Positions 43,715 to 52,361 are shown, counted from the stretch's first letter. The stretch: 64,000 nt of DNA from Nocardia mangyaensis (GCF_001886715.1 NZ_CP018082.1:1240001-1304000), one strand, 5' to 3'. Notes: generated by a model from the sequence alone, not told the origin. Translations and numbers: made by a program.

Positions 43715-44476
43715 TCATGTGCCCGAGGCCATGTAGGCGGCGAGGATGTAGTTGGCGTGTCGGTCGAGGTTGGTTCGAGCGCGGTCGTAGCGCATCGTTG
43801 TGCGGGGGTCTGCGTGCCCGTGTCGATCTGTACATCGCGTAGATCGACACCGGCATCGGGCATGGTCGTGGCGAAGGTGTGGCGCAGCATGTGCGGATGC
43901 ATGTGAGGCAGTCGGACCACCGAGACTTCGGCCAAAGCGCGTAGGCGCCGGGTGGCGCAGTGGCGATGTATGCGCCGACCGCGGGTGTTGAGAGGATCGG
44001 TCCGAGGTCACGGTCGGCGATCGCGCGGTCGATACCGCGTCCGACCGCTGGTGGGAGCGGGATCGGCACGATCTTGGAGCCTTTACCGACCACACGCAGA
44101 ACTCGGTGTCGGTGTTCTTCCCCGATGTCGGCGATGTCGGGGTTGCAGGCTTCGAAGATCCGCAGCCCGAGCATGACCACCAAGGCGAAGTCGAACTGAT
44201 TGACCGAGTCGCGGCCGCGGACAACAGTGCTTCGAACTGTAGATGCGAGAGTCCGAGCGTTGGAGACCCGTGGTCGGCGCACGTACTCAGCTGGTGAGTG
44301 TTCCAGGACTCCGGGGACGACGAAGGGGCATCAGCTGTTTCGCAATGCCACTCGATCCACTGAGTACATGTGGTGGCAGTACTGGCAAGGTCAACCCTGG
44401 CATCGAGCCAGCAAATCCGGTCGGACCTGGTGAAATGCACTCGAATTCGGTTGTGCACACGCACTGATATTGGCAT
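43715..44476 (-). pseudogene. Tyrosine recombinase (phage-type integrase), broken by frameshifts
   Basis: Integrase sequence is recognisable but spread over three frames. From about 44240: LGLSHLQFEALLSAA, then a frame change to FDFALVVMLGLRIFEACNPD (catalytic Arg region) and GKGSKIVPIPLPPAVGRGIDRAIADRDLGPIL, then MHPHMLRHTFATTMPDAGVDLRDVQI (HxxR box) in another frame, then DPRTTMRYDRARTNLDRHANYILAAYMASG with the Tyr, back in the first frame. About 25 residues before the HxxR box are deleted. The protein cannot be active. It stands directly beyond the second phn operon. Confidence 0.7.
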
Positions 44477-44581
44477 TCACTGCTGGGATCGTGCCGAAGA
44501 CTCCGCACTGTGTCTTGCGATGTTCTTGTTCGAGGTGCCGGGAGGCTTTCGACACTTCATGGCAATGACGCTGGAGGTTCA

Positions 44582-45916
44582 ATGGGTAAGACATGGCTGC
44601 GACACTGGACTGTCGCGACGCTATCTGCGGCAACTGTGCTGGTCAGTGCCGGTACTGCGGCGGGTGATCCCACCGATATCGCATTCCCTCCAGACCAGAA
44701 CCAACTACCGCAATTGCCGTCCGAACCGCAGATCTACGATCTGCTGCCGATTCCGACACCCTCGGAAGACCCCTGGTACAACGATCCGGACGACCTTGCC
44801 TCCTATGCACCCGGCCAGATCGTGCGCACGCGGGAGGTCCAGACCCGCCTGGTCGGCATCCCGTTCCCGGTTTACACCAAGCAACTGCTGTTCCGATCCA
44901 ACGATGTCCACGACAATCCCATCGTGACAGCCACGACCGTCATCGTCCCGGGCATTCCGTGGCAGGGCAGTACACGGCCGGTGCTGTCGTTCCAGGAGGC
45001 CATCGACTCCACCGATTCCTCCTGCAATCCGTCCTACACGTTGCAGGTCGGCACGATGAAGGAGTCCGCGCTCGCAATCTACTGGCTGATGCAAGGCTTC
45101 GCCCTCAACGTCCCCGACTTCGACGGCAAGTTCAACACGTTCAACACCTACGCCGAGGGCAAGATGGTGCTGGACAGCCTGCGCGCGGTGAAGAACGATG
45201 CGGGACTCGGCCTGGCCGATGCCGGCATCGCGCTGTACGGATACTCCGGTGGCGGCTCGGGATCGATTCGCGCAGCCGAACTGCGCGCCACCTACGCGCC
45301 CGATGTGCGGCTGCTGGGTACGGCCGTGGGTGGCACCCCCGGCAGCCTCACGGGAATCGCGCGATACGCGGTGCAGCCGCAGACCGGACTCGCAGGGATC
45401 GGGAACTTCACCATGTGGCTCGGGCTCGTAGCTTTCGCGCGGGAATACCCAGATGTATTCCGGCCCGAGGAGTTGCTCACTGAGGAAGGCCAGCACCTAC
45501 TCCGCGATTTCCAGTCTCGCTGCGTCATCACCCTCGCACCGTCAGGGATATACCGCCCACTCAGCGCGTACTTCAAACCGGGCAAATCACTGGAAACTGA
45601 ACCCGCAATCATGCAAGTGCTGGAAGACAACAGTCTCGGCAAACACATACCGGACACCCCGATCCTGTGGTGGCACGGTATCTGGGACGAGGTCGTGCCG
45701 CCGTCGACAGTGCTGCCGACAGTGAACAAGTACTGGGACAGCGGCGCGGACCTGCGGTTCATCACCGTTCCCCTTCCTGAGCACGGCGTGAACGCTGTCA
45801 CCGGCTGGATTCCGTCGGTAGCTTGGACCAGCGCGGTGTTGCGCGGCGTGCCTGCGGGCCCGACGTTCAATCTCGGGTTCCCCGCACCGCTGCCCGAAGG
45901 CTTCCCGGGTTCTTGA
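44582..45916 (+). CDS. Secreted LIP-family lipase
   Basis: A 444-residue secretory lipase (PF03583). Signal peptide WTVATLSAATVLVSAGTAAG; then DPWYNDPDDLASYAPGQIVRTREVQ, typical of actinobacterial LIP proteins. Nucleophile Ser in GIALYGYSGGGSGSIRAAE; acid/His regions in WWHGIWDEVVPPSTV and PLPEHGVNAVTGW. Only distantly like the LIP lipase at 25508. The gene lies between integrase remnants and is followed 42 nt later by a PucR regulator, which may control it. Confidence 0.92.
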   Translation: MGKTWLRHWTVATLSAATVLVSAGTAAGDPTDIAFPPDQNQLPQLPSEPQIYDLLPIPTPSEDPWYNDPDDLASYAPGQIVRTREVQTRLVGIPFPVYTKQLLFRSNDVHDNPIVTATTVIVPGIPWQGSTRPVLSFQEAIDSTDSSCNPSYTLQVGTMKESALAIYWLMQGFALNVPDFDGKFNTFNTYAEGKMVLDSLRAVKNDAGLGLADAGIALYGYSGGGSGSIRAAELRATYAPDVRLLGTAVGGTPGSLTGIARYAVQPQTGLAGIGNFTMWLGLVAFAREYPDVFRPEELLTEEGQHLLRDFQSRCVITLAPSGIYRPLSAYFKPGKSLETEPAIMQVLEDNSLGKHIPDTPILWWHGIWDEVVPPSTVLPTVNKYWDSGADLRFITVPLPEHGVNAVTGWIPSVAWTSAVLRGVPAGPTFNLGFPAPLPEGFPGS

Positions 45917-45957
45917 ACCAATAGGTCGACGCGGGTATCGGCGTCTTAGGAAGGCAC

Positions 45958-47178
45958 ATGACCCAGATGTATTCCCCCGAGCCCGGGCTCGCGCGCGACA
46001 AGCGGTGGCAGCAGGTCGTCGAGCGGACGCACGCCAAAGCGGCAGGCTTGGCCACCACCCTCAAGACCGATGATCTGCTGCCCCACTCCATGCTGGACGC
46101 AGACTTCGTCCCCAGCGTCCAACTCAACATCGCGCTGTTCTTCCGGTCGCTCACCGTCGACCACGAGCTGTCCAGACAAGACACCCTCCCGATCGTCGAG
46201 CGGGCGATGCGGCTGGTCCGTGACGGTATGTCCCTCGAGGAGATCCTGACCAACTACCGGGTAGGCACCGCATTCCTGTGGACTCAGTCCATCTCGGCCC
46301 TCGAACCGGACGAGTACCCGCTACTGCCCGAACTCGGGCTGCACCTGACCAACTACCTCAACCTGGTAGTCACACACATCGCCACCGCTCTCATCGAGGA
46401 CAGCCGCCAGCCACGCTGGGACATCCTGGAACGCCAAGGCGAGATCGCCGCGGACCTGCTAGCCGGACGCGAGATCGCCGGCTGGACAGGCGCACCCGAA
46501 ATCCACATCGCGGAATCATTTCTCGTTGCCGCGGTACGGCTCGGCGAACCCGCACCCGGAACCCTCACTTCACTGCGAAACCGGCTCGGGCAGCTCCCGG
46601 GTACCTTCCTCTACCGCGACAACGGCGGCTGGATCGCGCTCGTCCCCCTGCGCCCGGTAGACGAAGGCGATCCGGCGGCGGCGCTGGCCAACCGAATCGG
46701 GTTGTCCAGCAATACTGTTCAGCCCGAATGCTGGATCGGCGTCGCGACCGCCTTCACCCGGGCGGATATCCCCGCAGCCTATACCGAAGCGCACACCGTC
46801 GCCGAGACCGCCCGCGCCCTTGCCCGGCCCGAAACGATCTGCACCCGAAAGCGCATGATGTTCGAATACTCCGTGGCGGCAGGCGGAGCCACCCTCACAG
46901 CCCTGGCCGCGCTGCTCGATCCGCTCGCCGAGCACCCTGCGCTGCTGGAGACACTCGATGCCTTCATAGACAGCGAGTTCAACCACAACGCCGCCGCCCA
47001 GGCACTGTTCATCCACCGCAACACCGTCGCCTACCGGCTCTCCCGCATCACCGAACTGAGCGGTTACGACCCCCTGCTGCCCGGCGGAATTTCCACTCTC
47101 ATGGCCGCGCGAGTCGCCCAGCGCATCGTCACCTACCCCGCTCACACCACGGATACTCATCGGCGCCGCCCTGATTGA
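45958..47178 (+). CDS. PucR/CdaR-family transcriptional regulator
   Basis: A 406-residue regulator. N-terminal part is a helical sensor (DELSRQ-like segment, RAMRLVRDGMSLEEILTNYRVGTAFLW), a middle GGDEF-like domain covers about 170-310, and the C-terminal HTH_30 reads LETLDAFIDSEFNHNAAAQALFIHRNTVAYRLSRITELSG, the family signature. GGAAGG precedes the ATG. Likely works on the lipase gene just before it. Ends with a strong hairpin about 115 nt downstream. Confidence 0.9.
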   Translation: MTQMYSPEPGLARDKRWQQVVERTHAKAAGLATTLKTDDLLPHSMLDADFVPSVQLNIALFFRSLTVDHELSRQDTLPIVERAMRLVRDGMSLEEILTNYRVGTAFLWTQSISALEPDEYPLLPELGLHLTNYLNLVVTHIATALIEDSRQPRWDILERQGEIAADLLAGREIAGWTGAPEIHIAESFLVAAVRLGEPAPGTLTSLRNRLGQLPGTFLYRDNGGWIALVPLRPVDEGDPAAALANRIGLSSNTVQPECWIGVATAFTRADIPAAYTEAHTVAETARALARPETICTRKRMMFEYSVAAGGATLTALAALLDPLAEHPALLETLDAFIDSEFNHNAAAQALFIHRNTVAYRLSRITELSGYDPLLPGGISTLMAARVAQRIVTYPAHTTDTHRRRPD

Positions 47179-47494
47179 TCCCGTGGTCTGAGTTTCGAAG
47201 TTCTCTCGGATGACACCGAGTTCCGAGCGACAGAGCCGACTGTTGGGTTGTCGACGACTCTGACTCCGGTGGCGACGCAGAGCTCGATCCAGAAGAAGAC
47301 GTGCGCATGGCTCGCGCACGTCTTCTTGCTCGGACGGCTGTGCCCAGGTGGATTGAGGTGGTGCGGTTGAGCTGCTTATCCCCACGATGTCAGGCATCGG
47401 TGGTGAAACGGGCGGTTTCGGGGTGGAGTGGCCGCGCGCTGGTTGTCATGCGTAACGGGAGGGCGCGATCGCCGTGTGAGACCTTCGGACGAAC
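47179..47494. other. 316-bp gap with terminator between PucR and integrase remnant
   Basis: No coding sequence supported. It contains the hairpin listed at 47293-47327 and otherwise nothing recognisable. Confidence 0.5.
47293..47327 (+). terminator. 14-bp-arm hairpin downstream of PucR gene
   Basis: AAGAAGACGTGCGC and its exact complement enclose the 7-nt loop ATGGCTC. The right arm ends in TCTTCTT, so it is a reasonable intrinsic terminator on the plus strand. Confidence 0.75.
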
Positions 47495-48004
47495 TCAGTC
47501 GGCGGTGAGGGCTTTCGGGGGTGTGGGAATTCCGGCTCCCCTGGCGAGCGGGTGCGGTTCGCCGGTGAGGACGGCTAGTGCGGCCGCGACTTCGTGCACT
47601 TGGGCTTTGACGTAGGTATCGGTTGTGCCAGTGGTCTTTCCGCGGTGCCCGGCGAAAGCTCGTGCCACGGCGTAGCTGAATGTGCGTTCGACCCATGTCA
47701 GGGTGGTGTGGCGTAGCCAGTGCGTGGTGACACCTTGTGTGGCTACCCAGGGCAGCGATTCGCCGACGCGGCTCCAGATGTAGTCGTATCGGCGCCCGGT
47801 GATCGGGCGTCCGTGGTGGTATCGCAATAGCTGGCCGGTGAACGGGGCGTGTCGGGTGGTCGCGTGGTCGTGCAGGTGCCGCATCAGTGTCGGCGACACG
47901 GGCTGCCAGCGGTCTGAGCCGCCCTTCTCTCGAAGGAACACCAGGCATTGGTCGCGATCGAGATCCTGGGGGCGCATCCCCACAGCTGCCACCCTGAGAA
48001 TCAT
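47495..48004 (-). pseudogene. Tyrosine recombinase, N-terminally truncated
   Basis: A 169-codon frame with all recombinase catalytic boxes: Arg in AAVGMRPQDLDRDQC, His/Arg in THWLRHTTLTWVERTFSYAVARAFAGH and the nucleophile Tyr in GTTDTYVKAQVHEVAAAL. The N-terminal core-binding domain is missing. The frame continues upstream of the ATG at 48004 (VRHQKRLTCAN), and at about 48233-48150 another frame reads PVYDLDLRKHVSPVADVPHFGDD, which looks like the lost N-terminus. It is different from the recombinase at 43715. Probably inactive, though the catalytic half is intact. Confidence 0.7.
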
Positions 48005-48065
48005 GTTCGCGCAGGTCAGGCGCTTCTGGTGCCGAACTTGTGTGTCTACACGGGCACTCGAACAC
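48002..48065. repeat. 64-bp repeat, copy 1, conserved at both ends
   Basis: Read on the minus strand it begins GTGTTCGAGTGC and ends TGACCTGCGCGAACATG. Copy 2 at 48170-48233 has the same length, an identical 12-bp start and a 17-bp end with two changes. The 35-bp middles differ. This copy covers the presumed start of the truncated recombinase. Confidence 0.5.
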
Positions 48066-48577
48066 CCGATAGTGCGCGAGCGCTACTCGCGTTCGAAAAT
48101 CTGGCCTACAGGCCGTTTTCGAGGAACGGCGATCATCGCCGAAATGTGGCACATCTGCCACCGGTGAAACATGTTTACGCAGGTCAAGGTCATACACGGG
48201 TGCTCTCCTGAGTGTGCGAGTGCACTCGAACACTCAGAAGCCCGGAAGTGGCCTGAAAGCCAGGAATCTGTGCGCGAGGGGGGACTTGATCACAGATCCC
48301 GGACAGATGTGACGCAGAACAGTGCTGGAGTGGTATCTAATCTAGATCGCGGCAAGGTAGCTGTCAACACTTGTACTCGCAGAGCATGGTGGAAGTATCT
48401 GTAGCAGAGCAGGTTTCAGTTGATTAAACTGGTTGCTGGGAGTGAGATGTCGGCGGGCGGTTGCTGGACGTCTGTGGAACCTACGTTCCTGATCTCGAAT
48501 GCGTTGCAGGGGGTAGAACATGCGCTGCGAGTAGCGAAGCGACGCTGTCCCGCAAGTGATTCAGTCGGACGTCGACG
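48066..48577. other. Gap with repeat copy 2 and lower-GC DNA
   Basis: The stretch 48150-48233 holds the presumed lost N-terminus of the recombinase. From about 48280 to 48480 the DNA is clearly lower in GC than the flanks and carries no supported gene. Possibly old mobile-element DNA. Confidence 0.4.
48170..48233. repeat. 64-bp repeat, copy 2
   Basis: Minus-strand start GTGTTCGAGTGC and end TGACCTGCGTAAACATG, 168 bp from copy 1, in the same orientation. Could be an attachment-type duplication or a diverged tandem duplication. Confidence 0.5.
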
Positions 48578-49000
48578 CTAGTTGTTGCGGGGCTGGAGGT
48601 TGTTGACGCGCCGGCTGGCGGCGATGGTCGGCTGATGCTCGATGGCCCACTGGGCGAGGGTCGAGATCGGATCCAGGAGTGACCTGCCCAGCGGTGTGAG
48701 GCTGTATTCCACACTGGGCGGGTTGGTGGCGAAGACCTCTCGGTGAACCAGACCGTCTTCCTCCAGCCCGCGCAGCGTGCGGGTAAGCATGCGCTGGCTG
48801 ATGGCCTCGATACCTCGATGAATCTCGTTGAAACGGTGCGAGCGTTGCCCGAGCAGCACCACCACCAACACAGTCCACTTATCGCCGACCCTGCGGAGGG
48901 CATCGGTCACCGGACAGTGGTCGTGCTCCTCGCCCGGCACCGGGCTCGGCAGCGCCGTGTTGAGCAGGGCAGGCACACCGGTGTTCTCTGCTGACATCAA
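48578..49000 (-). CDS. HxlR family transcriptional regulator
   Basis: A 140-residue winged-helix regulator with the HxlR pattern CPVTDALRRVGDKWTVLVVVLLGQRSHRFNEIHRGIEAISQRMLTRTLRGLEEDGLVHREV and C-terminal YSLTPLGRSLLDPI. The conserved cysteine that senses electrophiles in several relatives is present (DHCPV). It diverges from the SDR gene at 49073; HxlR/oxidoreductase pairs are a standard arrangement, so it probably controls that gene. Confidence 0.92.
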   Translation of the reverse strand: MMSAENTGVPALLNTALPSPVPGEEHDHCPVTDALRRVGDKWTVLVVVLLGQRSHRFNEIHRGIEAISQRMLTRTLRGLEEDGLVHREVFATNPPSVEYSLTPLGRSLLDPISTLAQWAIEHQPTIAASRRVNNLQPRNN

Positions 49001-49027
49001 ACTGCCTTCTTCCGGGTTCCCAACCGC

Positions 49028-49059
49028 TTACTGATGATGGGGATACCAACCAACAGTAA
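49028..49059. promoter_or_regulatory. TTACTG/CAGTAA inverted repeat between HxlR and SDR genes
   Basis: TTACTG (49028-49033) and CAGTAA (49054-49059), 20 nt apart, in the 72-bp divergent promoter. Half-site spacing is about two helical turns, as expected for a dimeric winged-helix regulator. Confidence 0.45.
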
Positions 49060-49072
49060 CTAGGGAGGCCCT

Positions 49073-49966
49073 GTGGTCAACCATCAACAGCCCGGTGACA
49101 TCAACGCCGCGCGAGCAAGGATCGTTGTCGTCACGGGCGGGACCGACGGCATGGGCCGAGCGGTCGTCCTGGGTCGGGCCGACCGCGGAGACCAGGTCCT
49201 GGCTGTGGGCAGCCACCCTGCCAAGGGCGACCGGTTGCTCGCCGCAGCCGAGGCGACCGATCTGGGTGACCGTGTCAGGTTTCTCGCAGCCGATCTCAGC
49301 ACGATCAAGGGCACCGAAAAGGTACTCGAATACGTTGCGGCTGAGTACGAAACCATCGACGCCCTGGTGCTGGCAGCCAATCGCCAGTCCCCAAAACGAA
49401 TCGAAACCAGCGACGGTTTCGAGTCGACATTCGCGCTCTACTACCTCAGTCGCTACCTCCTCGGCCACGGGCTCATGCCCACCCTCGTGGCCGGGACGCG
49501 GCGCTCGGTCATTGTCAACATCGCCGGCGTCGGACTCACCTCCGGGCGAATCCACTGGGACGACCTCCAGCTGCGGGACCGCTACCGAACCATCACGGCA
49601 CAGCTCCAGGCCGGTCGTGCCAACGACCTGCTCGGGGTAGCGATGGCAGCGCAGTACGGCCAACAGGTGCCGTATGTCCTCTACCACCCGGGGTTCACCA
49701 GGAGTGGCGACTCCGCGATGGAGCAGATCAATCCCCTGACACGAGCGCTGATCAAGACCATCGCTCGGGTCGCCGCCCGACCTGTCGAAAAGGCCATCAT
49801 GCCAGTCCACGACTTCATCGAAGCGCCACCTACACAGCCACTGACCGCGATCGACCGCGGCAAGCCCGTGCCGCTGGACCTGAAGACTCTCGACCCCGAC
49901 GCGGCTCGACGGCTCGCCGACGTCACGGCCTGTCTGATCAACGACGGCTCTAGGCCCACAACCTGA
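49073..49966 (+). CDS. Short-chain dehydrogenase/reductase with altered active site
   Basis: A 297-residue SDR with a Rossmann start VVVTGGTDGMGRAVVLG (TGxxxGxG) and the LAADLS dinucleotide-specificity segment; NAG is replaced by AAN (LVLAANRQSP). The catalytic YxxxK is not found: the place that usually reads YxQSKxAN reads QLQAGRAN, so Tyr and Lys are both lost. The protein may bind NAD(P) but not reduce by the standard mechanism. GTG start with AGGGAGG before it. Likely controlled by the divergent HxlR. Confidence 0.82.
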   Translation: MVNHQQPGDINAARARIVVVTGGTDGMGRAVVLGRADRGDQVLAVGSHPAKGDRLLAAAEATDLGDRVRFLAADLSTIKGTEKVLEYVAAEYETIDALVLAANRQSPKRIETSDGFESTFALYYLSRYLLGHGLMPTLVAGTRRSVIVNIAGVGLTSGRIHWDDLQLRDRYRTITAQLQAGRANDLLGVAMAAQYGQQVPYVLYHPGFTRSGDSAMEQINPLTRALIKTIARVAARPVEKAIMPVHDFIEAPPTQPLTAIDRGKPVPLDLKTLDPDAARRLADVTACLINDGSRPTT

Positions 49967-49970
49967 CAGC

Positions 49971-50617
49971 GTGAAAGAACTCGCCGCCGAGGGGATTCCC
50001 GTCGTGGTGACGTGCCGGGTATTGAAGCTCGCCTGCCAACCCTATTACCGGTGGCTGGTCCGACCGGTCACCCCGACCGCGATCGTCGAGGCCTACCGGG
50101 CCGACGCTCTGTTCGATGCCCACCGCGACGACCCGGAGTTCGGATACCGGTTCCTGGCCGATGAAGCCGAAGCTGCGGGTGAGTCGATGTCAGGGCGGAC
50201 CGCGTGGCGGATCTGTTCGACGAACAGGTGGTGGAGTGTGTTCGGCAAGCCGCGACGCGGGAAGAACAGCAGACCGGGAGCGCCTGACCATGACGATCTC
50301 GTTCACCGCAAATTCACCGCGGACCGGCCGAACATGTTGCGTCCACCGGTTGAACCTGAGCAGTTTCGCTCTAGGCGGTTCGTGCACGCGCTCAACAGGC
50401 GGCCGGTGACAACGCCGCGATGGAGAGCTTCTTCATTCTCCTGCAACGCAATGTCCTCGACCGCCAGCAATGGGCGACCCGCGAACAACTCCGGATCGCG
50501 ATCGTGACCTGGATCGAACGCACCTACCACCGCCGACGACGTCAATCCCGACTCGGCCGGTTGACCCCGGTCGAGTACGAAGCCATCATGGCCCCAGCGG
50601 CCGTGCAGGCTGCCTAA
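49971..50617 (+). pseudogene. IS3-family transposase OrfB, internally deleted and frameshifted
   Basis: The first 115 codons match the OrfB N-terminus (VTCRVLKLACQPYYRWLVRPVTP; FGYRFLADEAEAAG; then RPGAPDHDDLVHRKFTADRPN). The next recognisable part, from about 50420 in another frame, is the C-terminus: AMESFFILLQRNVLDRQQW, TWIERTYHRRRRQSRLGRLTPVEYE. The integrase core with its DDE residues between them is missing, about 100-120 codons. No OrfA or terminal repeats. It starts 4 nt after the SDR stop, so insertion or deletion may have trimmed the intergenic DNA. Confidence 0.72.
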
Positions 50618-50633
50618 ACCCGTCACCTGCATC

Positions 50634-50963
50634 GTGCAGCAGCCCCTCCAGCGACGACTCATCGACACCGACCGCGCCACGATCATCGCCGCCTACCAAG
50701 CCGGTTCATCTACCAAACAACTCGCCATCGGATGGCAACTCGCCAAGGCCAGCATCCTGACCATCCTCCGCTGCGGCGGCGCCATCATCCGAGAACAACG
50801 ACGACTCACCGACGACGAGATCAACCACGCCGTCACCAGGTACCGCGACGGCGAATCACTTCAGCGCATCGGTGAGCGACTTGGCGTCGCCCACACCACC
50901 ATCCGAACCGCGCTCGAACGCCGCGGTATCACTCGATGTGACACCCACGGCCGACAGCGATAG
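50634..50963 (+). CDS. Small helix-turn-helix protein, resolvase-C-terminus-like
   Basis: A 109-residue protein with two HTH units: TDRATIIAAYQAGSSTKQLAIGWQLAKASILTILR and LTDDEINHAVTRYRDGESLQRIGERLGVAHTTIRTALERRG. These resemble the DNA-binding end of serine resolvases or HTH_38-type transposition proteins, but no catalytic domain is attached. GTG start. It follows the IS3 remnant and was probably part of a mobile element. Whether it is expressed is unclear. Confidence 0.6.
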   Translation: MQQPLQRRLIDTDRATIIAAYQAGSSTKQLAIGWQLAKASILTILRCGGAIIREQRRLTDDEINHAVTRYRDGESLQRIGERLGVAHTTIRTALERRGITRCDTHGRQR

Positions 50964-51079
50964 CTGCCGCGTCAAAGCCGAAGGGCCTGAGACCAGATCT
51001 GCGCTAGTTGACTCGCAAGCGATGGAGAACGCTCGTTCGAACCGGAATTGCCCAGCGACCGTCCCGCTTGATCATGACC

Positions 51080-51712
51080 TCACCCACCGGCCAGCGGCGA
51101 ACGCAGCAGGCCGTTGGCGACGACGTCGGCGGCAGTTTCGAGGAGATCGCGCAGCTCGGACTCATTGCGGCGCAGCTGATCCGGACGCCAATTGAGGCTG
51201 ATGATGCCGTTCCAAGTGGCAAGCAGCACCACCGCGACCTTCTTCGCGTCAACTGGCCGGGCCACCCCCGCATCGATCGCCGCCTGGATGGCCACAACCA
51301 TGCGGTCGTTCTGTGCGTCGATTTGCTTGGCCATCCGTTCGGACAGCTCGCGCCCCGCCGTGTACTGACCCGGTTCAGCAGGGAAAGCCAGCATTCGGAA
51401 GTATTCCGGATACTGCAGATAGAACTGCAAGTACTGCTCAGCGACCGCGTACAACTGCTGGACCGGGGTCCGGTCCGGCGTGAATGCCATGTCGATGAAT
51501 GATCGGTCCACCTCCAGCGCACGTTCGACCACTGCTGCGCGCAGGCCGGCCTTGGACCCGAAGTGGTTGTAGATCGAGCCGACCGCAACCCCGGCGCGCT
51601 CGGCGATCTCTTCCACTGTTACGTCCTCGATCGAACGATCCCGGAAGACTTCCTCCGCCGCACGCAACAGCACGTCCATCGTCCGACGCTTCCTGACATC
51701 CACGTCTTCCAT
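51080..51712 (-). CDS. TetR family transcriptional regulator
   Basis: A 210-residue repressor, HTH at about 10-50 (VLLRAAEEVFRDRSIEDVTVEEIAERAGVAVGSIYNHFGSKAGL) and a ligand domain with YLQFYLQYPEYFRMLAFP. Divergent from the Usp gene at 51792. A 15-bp palindrome lies 5 bp from its start, and a near-identical site lies before the hydrolase at 54726, so it is the probable regulator of this neighbourhood, including the edge of the PKS/NRPS cluster. Confidence 0.9.
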   Translation of the reverse strand: MEDVDVRKRRTMDVLLRAAEEVFRDRSIEDVTVEEIAERAGVAVGSIYNHFGSKAGLRAAVVERALEVDRSFIDMAFTPDRTPVQQLYAVAEQYLQFYLQYPEYFRMLAFPAEPGQYTAGRELSERMAKQIDAQNDRMVVAIQAAIDAGVARPVDAKKVAVVLLATWNGIISLNWRPDQLRRNESELRDLLETAADVVANGLLRSPLAGG

Positions 51713-51716
51713 CCTT

Positions 51717-51731
51717 TTGCATTCATTGCAA
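51717..51731. promoter_or_regulatory. TTGCATTCATTGCAA operator, site 1
   Basis: Perfect TTGCA/TGCAA arms with a 5-nt centre, 5 bp upstream of the TetR start. One base differs from the site at 54748-54762 read on the other strand. Its right half also opens a 10-bp inverted repeat (one mismatch) with 51765-51774. Confidence 0.65.
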
Positions 51732-51768
51732 GAACTCTCTGGAGTGCGCTAGTCTACTGCATACGTTC

Positions 51769-51783
51769 TTGTAACCATTGGAA
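51769..51783. promoter_or_regulatory. Degenerate second operator before usp gene
   Basis: TTGTAACCATTGGAA matches the TTGCAATCATTGCAA pattern at 12 of 15 positions and lies 8 bp before the Usp start, at a distance of 52 bp (about five turns) from site 1. Confidence 0.4.
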
Positions 51784-51791
51784 GAAGTCCG

Positions 51792-52361
51792 ATGCACACG
51801 TACCGAACCATCGTCGTAGACACCGACGGCTTCGAAGGCTCCGACCTCACAGTCGCAACGGCTGCCAGCATCGCTGCGGTCGCCAATGCCCGATTGATCA
51901 TGGTGCGCATCTACAGCGTGCGCCACAGCGCCGACGACGACGCCCTGGCAGACGTTCTCGGCCGAGAAGCTCATCTGCTTCGCGGAATCTATCCGGCCGA
52001 GGACACCCTGCGGGCGGCCGCCGATCGCGCTGCTGCCTGCGGCGCGATCGACATCGTCGGCCGCGCCATCGAAGGCGAGGTCACCGATGCACTCCTCGGG
52101 GTCGCCAACGAAACCGGTGCGGACCTACTCGTCATCCCTGAATACGGCCGACGCTCGGCGTTGGCTCGTCTGCTCGGCACACTCCCTGACGAGCTCGGTC
52201 GACGAACTCGCGCCGCGGTCATCGCTGTCCACCAGGACAACGCCGAATCCCCCCGCAACAACGGTCGCACCAACTCGGCGCGCACGCTACACACCGCACC
52301 GACGATGACCACATCATTGCGGTCGCGTCTGCTCGCCCGGTTCGGCGTTGTCCCCGCATGA
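51792..52361 (+). CDS. Universal stress protein (UspA fold)
   Basis: A 189-residue single-domain Usp: strand MHTYRTIVVDTDGFEGSDLTVATAASIA, later VTDALLGVANETGADLLVIPEYGR. The ATP-binding G-2x-G-9x-G(S/T) motif is not clear, so ATP binding is uncertain. A basic C-terminal tail of about 40 residues is unusual. ATGA overlap with the amidase gene. Under the divergent TetR, with an operator just before its start. Confidence 0.85.
   Translation: MHTYRTIVVDTDGFEGSDLTVATAASIAAVANARLIMVRIYSVRHSADDDALADVLGREAHLLRGIYPAEDTLRAAADRAAACGAIDIVGRAIEGEVTDALLGVANETGADLLVIPEYGRRSALARLLGTLPDELGRRTRAAVIAVHQDNAESPRNNGRTNSARTLHTAPTMTTSLRSRLLARFGVVPA

Noticed and set aside
47301..47615. 104-codon frame running over the hairpin and integrase remnant
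   Set aside because: It crosses the terminator and lies antisense to recognisable recombinase sequence.
48270..48577. Lower-GC stretch as a possible attachment or origin site
   Set aside because: No iterons, no DnaA-box cluster and no tRNA end. Base composition alone does not support a site.
50634..50963. HTH protein as antitoxin of a toxin-antitoxin pair
   Set aside because: No partner toxin frame overlaps or adjoins it. The double HTH resembles recombinase ends, and an IS remnant lies directly upstream.
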